Positions 45,631 through 54,053 of a DNA stretch of 64,000 nucleotides are shown one piece after another; the stretch's first letter is position 1, and each line of letters starts with the position of its first letter. The stretch comes from Sophora flavescens (taxonomy: Eukaryota > Streptophyta > Magnoliopsida > Fabales > Fabaceae). Location of the stretch: positions 77,745,836 to 77,809,835 of the forward strand of contig CM061063.1 of NCBI GenBank assembly GCA_030762895.1, given 5' to 3'. Under the pieces are notes generated by a model. It worked only from the letters and a program-made list of their open reading frames with translations. It did not search any database and was not told the origin of the DNA. Position numbers and translations under genes: made by a program.

Positions 45631-48600
45631 GTCACTTCAAGGAAATAGACTAACGGGGAAGATTCCAGAAGTGATTGGTCTTATGCAAGCCCTTGCTATT
45701 TTGTAAGTGTGATAATCAAATAATCAGTATGAAGATTTTAAACACATTTGTCTCGAGAATGCATTTTGAGAAATTTAGTGGGGTACAGACTACCATAATT
45801 TGTGGCATTGTTGCAGGGATTTGAGTGAGAATGAGTTGGTAGGACCCATCCCACCGATACTTGGCAATCTGTCGTTTACTGGCAAGCTGCATGTAATTTC
45901 ACATCAATTGTAATCTCTTGTTAGATAGTGCTTCCTTTCTGAATTCTTGGATTTTCCAGGTACCTTCATGGAAACATGCTTACTGGTCCAATACCTCCAG
46001 AACTTGGGAATATGTCTAAATTGAGCTACTTGTGAGTGGACGCCAAATTTTTTTTATCAGCATTATCTTCTGTTTTCTGCATGTATTTACTGAAAATGAT
46101 TTGTTTTCCAGGTAATTGAATGATAATCAATTAGTGGGTACGATTCCTAATGAAATAGGGATGCTTGAACATCTCTTTGAATTGTGAGTTTGTGACATTC
46201 TATCACACAGTCATTGCAGTTGTGATTGTCATTAGTGTTAATATGCTTGACTTACTACTAATCAGGAATCTTGCAAATAATCAACTTGAAGGATCCATTC
46301 CACATAACATAAGCTCCTGCACTGCCTTAAATCAGTTGTATGATTTCTAATCTCTAGTCAGAGGTTATGTAGTCTTTTTAGCATTTTGTTTTTCATACCT
46401 TAGCATGTGATATATGTCCTTTCATCTGTTTATATCTTGCAGTAATGTTCATGGTAATCACTTAAGCGGTTCCATTCCTCTGAGCTTCCGCAGCCTTGAG
46501 AGTTTGACCTACTTGTATGTCATAGCAAACTATATTGACTTTTTTCATTCTGTTAGTGTTAGATTGCTTTCCTGTTAATTACTTTTTTGACTGCAGAAAT
46601 CTTTCTGCAAACAACTTCAAAGGGAATATATCGGTTGAGTTGGGCCATATCATAAATCTTGACACTCTGTAAGTTTTATGAATATAAAATATATATCTGA
46701 AATGGTTTGAAATGAATGCTGAATTTTATTTTATTTTCCTTCAGAGATCTATCAAGTAATAATTTTTCTGGCCATGTCCCTGCATCTGTGTGTCTTCTAG
46801 AGCATCTCCTGACGCTGTAAGATAGAATTTACAATTGATTAATTTGATCTCATTTTATTTGAGGATTCCTTTGGCTGTAGTTCTGATAATATCTATATTC
46901 CTATTTATACATTATAACTACGAATTATATGCAGGAACTTGAGCCATAACCACCTTGATGGTCCCTTACCTGCCGAATTTGGGAATCTCAGAAGCATACA
47001 GATCATGTAAGTTCTATTGAATTGGTCACTATTAAATTGCCTATCCTTGTGGTTATATTAGTGCATAATGTTTTATTTCTGCCTCTAGTGATATGTCATT
47101 CAACAATCTGTCAAATAGCATTCCTCCAGAGTTTGGTCAGCTGCAGAACCTTATGTCTCTGTACGTTAAATATGAAGTTCTTTTTGCTTAATGTTTTGCA
47201 ATAATCACTTTCTTGACAACATGTTCATTGATTTGTTTTTGCTTAAACAAAATGCCAGGATTTTGAACAACAATGACATGCGTGGGGACATTCCTGATCA
47301 GCTAACCATCTGTTTCAGTCATAATTCTCTATGAGTGTATGCCTGAAGGCTAGCCGGTTGTTTCCCTTCTGTTACTTTTTAATCACTCCTGATTCTGAAC
47401 TGTTTGAATGGTTTGTTTCTTTCTTGCCTTAGGAACTTCTCTTACAATAACCTTTCTGGTGTCGTTCCTCCTATGAAGAACTTCTCACGGTTTTCTGTTG
47501 ACTGGTATTGTGGAAAAACCTACGACTTCAATCCTTTTGATCTTTTATGAATCAATGACTTGTAACCTGTTCTTTTGCAGCTTCATTGGAAATCCATTAT
47601 TATGTGGAAATAGGTTAGGATCCATTTGTCGTCCTTACATACCAAGATCAAGAGGTATGCAATTCCCGTTTGAAATGCCTTTTTATATACAACTATGCTA
47701 ATTAAGTATACTGAGTATTTTTTTTTTTGTTCAGTTATTTTTTCTAGGGCTGCAGTTGTCTGTCTCACACTTGGAACCATCACATTATTGGTCATGATAA
47801 CTGTTGCTTTGTATAGATACAGCCAATCAAAGCAATTGCTGAATGGATCTAGCAGAAGTGGCCAAGGCATGATGAATGTTACAACTGCTCATGTGATGAT
47901 AATTTCATCATTATATGTTAGCCTGAATTTTGACATCATGTTTGTTGTTTTGTGCTTGCTTCTTTTTCAAGGCCTCCTAAACTTGTAATTCTTCATATGG
48001 ATATGGCTATCCACACCTTGGATGATATAATGAGAAATATGTGGTAGGATATGGTGCCTTTATTACTGTATACAAGTGTGCTTTGAAGAATTCCCGACCT
48101 ATTGCAGTTAAGCGATTGTACAATCAGCATCCACACGACTTAAGGGAGTTTGAAATGGAACTTAAAACAATTGGCAGCATTAGGCACAGAAATCTTGTCA
48201 CCTTGCATGGCTATGCACTAACTTCCTATGGGAATCTCCTTTTCTATGACTACATGGCAAATGGCTCTTTGTGGGATCTCCTTCATGGTAAATTTGCTTA
48301 GTTGTTAGAAATTTATTATTAATTTTTATACTATCATTGAAATTAATGTAAGACAAGGATGGTGTAAATATTTGAATTATGTGCTATGGACTTTACAATT
48401 GTTAATGCATTGTTTTCTTTTTCCTTCTTGCAAGGTTCTATGTTTGTTTCTGTTTTTGGGCTTATAAGTGTATTGTCTGACAGGTCCCTTGAAGGTAAAA
48501 CTTGATTGGGAAATGTGCTTAAGGATTGCTGTTGGAGCCGTCGAAGGACTTGCTTATCTACATCATGACTGCAACCCTCGAATTGTTCACAGGGACATAA

Positions 48601-49240
48601 AATCTTCTAACATCCTGTTGGATGAGAATTTTGAGGCCCACCTCTCTGATTTTGGTACTGCTAAAGTCATCCCAACCACAAGAACTCACACATCAACTTA
48701 TGTTCTTGGAACAATTGGCTATATTGACCCTTAGTATGCCCGGACATCTAGGTTGACTGAAAAATCAAATGTATATAGCTTTGGCATTGTTTTGCTAGAG
48801 CTACTTACTGGGAAGAAAGTAGTGCATAATGACTCTAACTTGCATCAACTGGTATGTGTATTATCTTTGTTATTCAATTTGTTTGCTCATATATAACATT
48901 CTATCATGCATATGACATATGTATGATTTTATTCGTGTTCAGTCCATTTTCTTGCATATACTAAAGTTTAATATGAGCAACATTATTGCTTATATTAATA
49001 AATCCTCATCAGAGTTATTGGGTCTAATGTAGTGAGTTCATTGCGTAACGGTGTTTATGGATTTTCAGATATTGTCCAAGGCAGATAACAACACTGCAAT
49101 GGAAGCCGTGGATCCTGAAGTCTCCATTACCTGCATTGATATGGTCCATGTTAAGAAGTCATTTCAGCTTGCTCTGCTTTGCACAAAAAGAAACCCTTCT
49201 GAGAGGCCTACAGAACCAAGTTAAAATACCAATGGCGGTA
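45631..49240 (+). pseudogene. ERECTA-LIKE (ERL) LRR receptor kinase pseudogene captured in CACTA-2
   Basis: Eleven LRR exons of 72 bp plus the LRR cap: 45631-45702, 45817-45888, 45960-46031, 46112-46183, 46266-46337, 46443-46514, 46597-46668, 46745-46816, 46935-47006, 47089-47160, 47259-47330 and 47433-47504. Then 47581-47654 (SFIGNPLLCGNRLGSIC), 47735 onward (transmembrane, VVCLTLGTITLLVMITVALY), 47972-48287 (kinase N-lobe, GYGAFITVYKCALKN, invariant Lys in IAVKRLYNQ), 48484-48851 (HRDIKSSNILLD, DFGTAK) and 49069-49230. The sequence is closest to ERL1/ERL2, plasma-membrane receptors for EPF peptides in stomatal patterning. Lesions: TAA 46113-46115 (Gln), donor GC for GT at 45889, donor AT for GT at 47331, a roughly 20-bp deletion near 48023, TAG 48732-48734 (Glu), and a break at ERPTEPS. 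The 5' LRRs and signal peptide are missing. Confidence 0.92.
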
Positions 49241-49620
49241 TGTAGTTTCAGTGCTTATTGTTTACTTAGCTTTTAACTGTGACTGTTCAAATGTTTTGGC
49301 AATTGTAACTTCATTTATTTAATTTTTATGTCGCAGTACTTCCCTAACTTCAAATGCTTCACATACTCCACTGCTCAACTATCTGAAGTCAAGGAAGATT
49401 GGTGTCGCTATATTGTTGAAAATTTTATTTGATTACACTTGTTATATATGGTCTAAACTTTGTATTGTGCTATGCATGGTTTGGTACAAGTAACTTAGGT
49501 GTCTGGGTTTTATTTGCTACCCATAATTTGGATTGTGCTTCAATTATTTGTGTAAACCTTCTGTTTTTTATGAACATGCAGGATGGAGGTAAAGTTAAGA
49601 AATAGGTAAACTAAAAAAAA
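49241..49620. other. 3' flank of the captured ERL gene inside CACTA-2
   Basis: After the last recognisable kinase residues, a possible exon follows a TCGCAG acceptor at 49331-49336 (YFPNFKCFTYSTAQLSEVKE); it does not match the ERL C-terminus. No identification. Confidence 0.3.
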
Positions 49621-49624
49621 AAAA

Positions 49625-50025
49625 GGAATAGATAGCATTTGTATTTGTAAACGCTATCTAAAGACAGCTTTTAGAGAGCGTTTGTTTAAACAAATGCTAT
49701 CTAAAGGCAGACTTTAGATAGCATTTGTTAAAATAAACGCTATCTAAAGTTTGCCTTTAGATAGCGTTTACTTAAACAAATGCTATCTAAAGTCTGCCTT
49801 TAGATAGCATTTGTTAAAACAAACGCTATCTAAAGTCACAGATGACTGCCAGAAAACACACACTAAAGATAGCGTTTTGTAAATACGCGGAAACGCTATC
49901 TAAGGTCATCTTTTAAAAGCACTTCTTAAATGCTATCTTTGCTAACTAATTTTAATAGTGGTGGCATAGATAGCGCTTAAAAACGCTATTAAAAGGCATC
50001 CGGAAATGCTATCTAAAGCCTTTTC
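49625..50025. repeat. CACTA-2 right subterminal repeats
   Basis: At least ten AAACGCTATCTAAAG / TTTAGATAGCGTTT units in inverted pairs, such as GCGTTTGTTTAAACAAATGC, at 49679-49699. Confidence 0.93.
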
Positions 50026-50035
50026 TGTTGTAGTG

Positions 50036-50840
50036 TCATCCTCCAATTGCATGAGGTACACATCCCGCAACCATTGGAAACGAACATGGCAACCTCCAAT
50101 AACTTTTATCTCGTCAATTGCCTCTTTCCGCATCATGTCTAGGAGCTCAACCAAATACTCAATGGAAATGTCTTTATACATGTCGGGAAAGGAAGGGAAG
50201 ACACCAGTAATCGGTAGATGCAGTATGGACGACACATCATCCAATGTAATGGTCTCCCCAAATGGTAGGTGGAAACTACTAGTCTCTTTCTACCACCGCA
50301 AAACAAAAGCGCACGAGTATAGAGACCAACCCAGAGTTATCCACCATGCCGTAACTACATGCCCGTAAGGATGCCAACCCAGAATTATCCACTAAGTTCT
50401 TTATATATTCATTTTCGATACCCAACGTCTTGATTTTTCGACCGCTATTATTCATCTTTAGCATATCACGGTCCTGCATTCATAGACGCAAAGACTGTTA
50501 TTTATAAGAATTTTGGGTGATTCAAAACCAAAATCAAGATTGCAAGTGCATGCCTTATTACTTCTACCCTCCATTGTCGGACAACAACATGGTCTAGGAA
50601 TAACCTCAACACGTATAGATCCTCAGGTCCTTCCGAAAACGACTTCGCCTACTGTATAGGGACCTCCTCTACGGGTACAAGGACCCGCTTCTGCTCATGA
50701 AGTTCCTCAACCTCTACTACAGAGCATTTGCCCCACGTTCCCTGCGTATTGATGGAGTCAATCGTATGTGTCCCCCTCCCACTTTTACCATACCTTAATA
50801 GATAATAAAATAGAAGACAAAAACTAAACCACGTGAACAA
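50036..50840 (-). pseudogene. Plant-mobile-domain (PMD) pseudogene, 5' part
   Basis: Minus strand, broken into three frames. 50840-50580: GTHTIDSINTQGTWG and, after a stop, GPEDLYVLRLFLDHVVVRQW. 50479-50279: KTLGIENEYIKNLVDNSGLA with SLRACSYGMVDNSGLV. 50285-50036: FHLPFGETITLDDVSSILHL, PITGVFPSFP and GGCHVRFQWLRDVYLMQLED. This is the N-terminal two-thirds of a MAIN/PMD protein. The 'TITLDDVSxLLHLPITG' type of motif is its signature. CACTA-2 inserts right after QLEDD. Such genes occur as stand-alone genes and as TE passengers; I see no MULE transposase nearby. Confidence 0.8.
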
Positions 50841-50904
50841 ATTATTAATAGAAAAATTAATTAATCAAAGAATTTAAAGAAATAGAAAAATTTAGAATAA
50901 TAGT

Positions 50905-51275
50905 AACATACCAGAACTTTTAAATCTGGTATTGTAATTCTGTGTACTGTACCTGACTTATAATTCCGGTAGTACATAAATACAATATCGGAAGTTTATT
51001 TCTGGGAACATTCAAGTACGTAATTACATACCAAATTTCTAGTTCGGTATGAAAACGTGAAACAAAATATACATACCATATTTCTATATCCTATAATTAA
51101 AACTATACAAATATATACATATCGAAAATCTAGTTCCAATAACTAATTCCTAAAAAATTCAAACATACCAAAAACTTGGTTTCGGTAACTAATTCCTAAA
51201 ATTTTCAAATATACCGGAAATGTAGATCCGATATCTAATTACTAAACTATTCAGACGTACCAGATCTACAAATTC
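50905..51275. repeat. Degenerate tandem repeats, about 50-bp period
   Basis: Units resembling ACATACCAAAAACTTGGTTT plus CGGTAACTAATTCCTAAAAT, repeated about seven times with heavy divergence (50915, 50970, 51025, 51070, 51120, 51170, 51220). It lies next to the PMD pseudogene. Confidence 0.6.
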
Positions 51276-51499
51276 AGTACTATCTTAATACATAGACATA
51301 AAGGAAGCAAAGTTCCCAAAGGCATCATTTTTGGGGGAAAAAAGTTATATACGTCTTGCAGAAGACAGACTCGCAATTTCAAAGGTGAGGAATACCCCAA
51401 TGGACGACGAATAGGAGAAACCAAATTAAGAAGAAGAGAACCCAAATACCGAACTTATAGAAAAGGGAAGAAGAGGAGAACCCAGACGACAAAGACGAA
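51276..51499. other. Spacer, nothing recognised
   Basis: Short non-coding stretch containing GAAGAAGAGAACCCA twice (51431 and 51469). Confidence 0.35.
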
Positions 51500-52332
51500 T
51501 GTGACACCCTCTATCCCGCATGTTATACAAAGCGTTAAAAGGTAAAGATATAAAAGTAAAACATGCATTTATTTCATAAAATAAAAATCGGATAGAAAGC
51601 ACCACATTGTAACGTCTCAATGCGGAAAAAGCATAAAAAGTTGTAAAAAGATAAAACGTAAACATGAACATCAAAAACATAAAACATACCCCAACCCCGA
51701 TGTCACATACAGAGCTGGTATAACCGTTTTGGAATAAAATCATCGGAATACAACTGAAACTGAAACTAAAAACAACTATAACTACTGATAAATCCTAACT
51801 AGAGTCGCGACTCCTCAAAGTCACTCCTCCACTGGCTGCTCACCGTCCTCTGCATAAAGAGATACATGCCAACAACAGAAATAGAGAAAATGGAGAGTAA
51901 GAAAACATATAAACACATCGGCATGGAGATAGTAAGCAAGATGATCATACATTATATACATAGCATTTCCATCATTTAGCATCAACATATAATTATATCA
52001 ACATATTAAATCAACCCACGTATGCTATGCAATGCAACACTACTCCGCTACTCCATTATGCATGTGGATCCAAACTATCTTAGGAAGGCAACTTCGGAAT
52101 TACATATTCACATTGGCCAAAAAGCACCAACGCCGGCAGTCCACCAAACCATGGGTGAACCCCTTGGATAGCCAACGCACCATAACGAGGGTACGCCACC
52201 GCGGGGGCGCACGATTTACCAAACCTTAGGTAAACCACCCGAGACTTGGCCAGATCGCCATACTCTAGGACGACCTCCCCTATGTTGAACTTCCCCCACT
52301 AACAACTTCAACGTATGAATGCATGAGCACAA
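51500..52332 (-). mobile_element. Chromovirus LTR fragment
   Basis: Begins TGTGACACCCTCTATCCCG, the reverse of a GGGTGTCACA LTR end, and reads like a Gypsy LTR on the minus strand (for example GGTGGCGTACCCTCGTTATG at about 52185-52204). It is cut at 52332 by Cassandra without reappearing on the far side. No primer-binding site follows at 51499, so this is a solo or 3' LTR end. Confidence 0.55.
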
Positions 52333-52431
52333 TGTAACATCCCTAGCTGTTTTATGGATTGACGACTGTCCCCACAAACTAACACGGGTCTTTTCAGCAT
52401 GCTTTCTCCTCACTCACACGCTTCCTGGGAA

Positions 52432-52507
52432 AACTTCCCAGGAGGTCACCCATCCCAGAATTGCTCCAAGTCAAGCACACTTAACTGTGGAGTTCTTAAG
52501 TGATGGG
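52432..52507 (-). other. 5S rRNA-derived segment in Cassandra 3' LTR
   Basis: Minus strand contains GAACTCCACAGTTAAGTGTG, then GGATGGGTGACCTCCTGGGA, matching the A-box and C-box halves of plant 5S rRNA (GAACTCCGAAGTTAAGCGTG and the identical C-box). An extra segment (ACTTAA, then ACTTGGAGCAATTC) distinguishes it from a real 5S gene. Not a functional 5S gene. Confidence 0.85.
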
Positions 52508-52908
52508 CTACCGAAAAGAAGATGCATCTTGTAGGTATAGGTAGTACCAATCAATTCATATAAGTCATCCTCAACTGTATAGTCCCATACCTACACAGTC
52601 TCAGGATCCCTCTCATTAGGGTGTGTAATCGGTTTATTCATGTGTCCCTCCGCCTAGAAGCCTGCCAGGAGCACTCCTTGTCCATCCCTTCTTGCACCGA
52701 CGATCAATCCCCGCCCTCGTCGGCACCCGGGTGTTACATGCCCACCAGCTTTCGCTTGGTTCGTCCCCGAACCACACCGTACTGGGAAAGGTGCCGCTCT
52801 GATACCATTTGTAACATCCCTAGCTGCTTTATGGATTGACGACTGTCCCCACAAACCAACACGGGTCTTTTTAGCGTGCTTTGTCCTCACTCACACGCTT
52901 CCTGGGAA

Positions 52909-52985
52909 AACTTCCCAGGAGGTCACCCATCCCAGAATTGCTCCAAGCCAAGCACGCTTAACTGTGGAGTTCTTAAGTGATGGGC
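52909..52985 (-). other. 5S rRNA-derived segment in Cassandra 5' LTR
   Basis: Same as the 3' LTR copy, with GTTAAGCGTGCTTGGCTTGG here closer to genuine 5S (GCGTGCTTGG) than the 3' copy (GTGTGCTTGA). Confidence 0.85.
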
Positions 52986-53216
52986 TACCGAAAAGAAGAT
53001 GCATCTTGTTGGTATAGGTAGTACCAATCAATTCATATAAGCCATCCTCAACTGTATAGTCCCATACCTACACAGTCTCAGGATCCCTCTCATTCGGGTG
53101 TGTAATCGGTTCATTCATGTGTCCCTCCGCCTAGAAGCCTGCCAGGAGCTGCTCCTTGTCCGTGCCTTCTTGCACCAGCGATCACTCACCGCCCTCGTCG
53201 GCACCCGGGTGTTACA

Positions 53217-53470
53217 GGAGCCATCAGCTACAGTTATGTGATGACTACCCATGAGGATTTGATAGGATGAAAAATGAGAAGAACAAAAGGTCATGTGATC
53301 GGTGGCACCAGAATCAATAATCCAAAAATACTCAGGAACAGTACCAGAAGCATGAGAAAATAAAGAACATAGATTCTTACCATTTGCACCATTTGAAGAA
53401 GTGCGAGACTGCTTACTAGAGTAATGGGTGATAGCTGAGATGTTGGTAATCTCAGTGTTAGACATGATGG
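53217..53470 (-). pseudogene. Copia protease fragment
   Basis: Minus strand from 53465: SNTEITNISAITHYSSKQSR, SHASGTVPEYFWIIDSGATD and HMTFCSSHFSSYQ with HHITVADGS. WIIDSGATDHM is the Copia protease active site. It is cut at 53217 by Cassandra. Gag between this and the LTR is gone or frame-broken. Confidence 0.85.
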
Positions 53471-53745
53471 TTGGACGTCATAACAACCAAGAGTGCGATG
53501 AAGGTGTAAAAAACACAAGCTGCAATGAAGGCAGCAACAAACAAAGGGTTTGTGGTGAAGATGACTTTGGGTACTGTAACTAAGAAAGATAAAGCACAAT
53601 GAAGGTGTTGAACATGTAATGGAGGCATAAGATAGAACAGGTCCTGCAATGAAGGCAAGGCACCTAAGGTCACTCAGCAATGAAGGCTGAGGCAGCGGAA
53701 AAGCAAAGGTAGAGACTCCCAGGGTCGGGAGCTCTGATACCAAAT
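53471..53745 (-). other. Copia leader and primer-binding site
   Basis: Minus strand: the 5' LTR ends at 53746, followed by ATTTGGTATCAGAGC (tRNA-Met primer-binding site, 53742-53731) and then untranslated leader. The long minus ORF here (53743-53291) is a frame shadow. Confidence 0.8.
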
Positions 53746-53996
53746 TGAAAGGAGGAACAAAACAAGTATTTTCTTAATTTCTTGTGTTACTTTCACACAA
53801 CATAGATGTATTCTATTTATACACTAGAAGAATTAAATACAACTAATAGTTACAAGACAAATAAATGAGGCACCTATTTTCTATAGACATTTCCTAATTT
53901 CATGACTAGAGAATACATGAACCTCATTAATTTACAATGGCTATTTCTTAAACTATTAATGTCAGTCCATGAACCTTTGGACGGTGGATTCCAACA
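53746..53996 (-). repeat. Copia 5' LTR (251 bp)
   Basis: Minus strand begins TGTTGGAATCCACCGTCC and ends CCTCCTTTCA, directly followed by the primer-binding site. A TATA-like CTATTTATAC (plus) is at 53813-53822. Confidence 0.85.
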
Positions 53997-54053
53997 TTAA
54001 TGACAGTCCATGAACCTTTGGACGGTGGATAATCTTTGGACGGTGGATTCCAA
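53997..54053. repeat. Partial duplications of the Copia LTR edge
   Basis: CAGTCCATGAACCTTTGGAC (first copy at 53963) recurs at 54004, and TTTGGACGGTGGATTCCAACA recurs ending at 54053. The Gypsy pol fragment starts immediately after. Confidence 0.85.

Larger units (their letters stand above)
44816..50035. mobile_element. CACTA transposon 2 carrying a captured receptor-kinase gene
   Basis: Perfect 14-bp terminal inverted repeats CACTACAACAGAAA / TTTCTGTTGTAGTG, and a perfect 3-bp target duplication TCA (44813-44815 and 50036-50038). Subterminal arrays of AGATAGCGTTT / AAACGCTATCT lie at about 44840-45130 and 49625-50025. No CACTA transposase is visible. The interior (about 45600-49250) is a receptor-kinase pseudogene with introns. 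The insertion is inside a PMD gene, whose two halves flank it. The element is 5,220 bp. Confidence 0.93.
52333..53216 (-). mobile_element. Cassandra TRIM retrotransposon (5S rRNA-bearing LTRs)
   Basis: Two LTRs, 52333-52738 (406 bp) and 52810-53216 (407 bp), flank an internal region of only 71 bp. On the minus strand the internal part has TGGTATCAGAGC (primer-binding site for tRNA-Met, 52807-52796) after the right LTR and a purine-rich AAAGCTGGTGGGCA before the left LTR. Each LTR contains a 5S rRNA-like stretch. This combination (no coding capacity, tiny interior, 5S in the LTR) defines the Cassandra family. The flanks (CACAA and GGAGC) are not a target duplication. Confidence 0.92.

Noticed and set aside
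52432..52507. Possible genuine 5S rRNA gene
   Set aside because: Extra bases between and beside the A and C boxes, and location inside a duplicated TRIM LTR: this is a Cassandra module.
53291..53743. 150-aa ORF in the Copia leader
   Set aside because: Frame shadow over the leader and protease. The true protease frame is 53465-53217.
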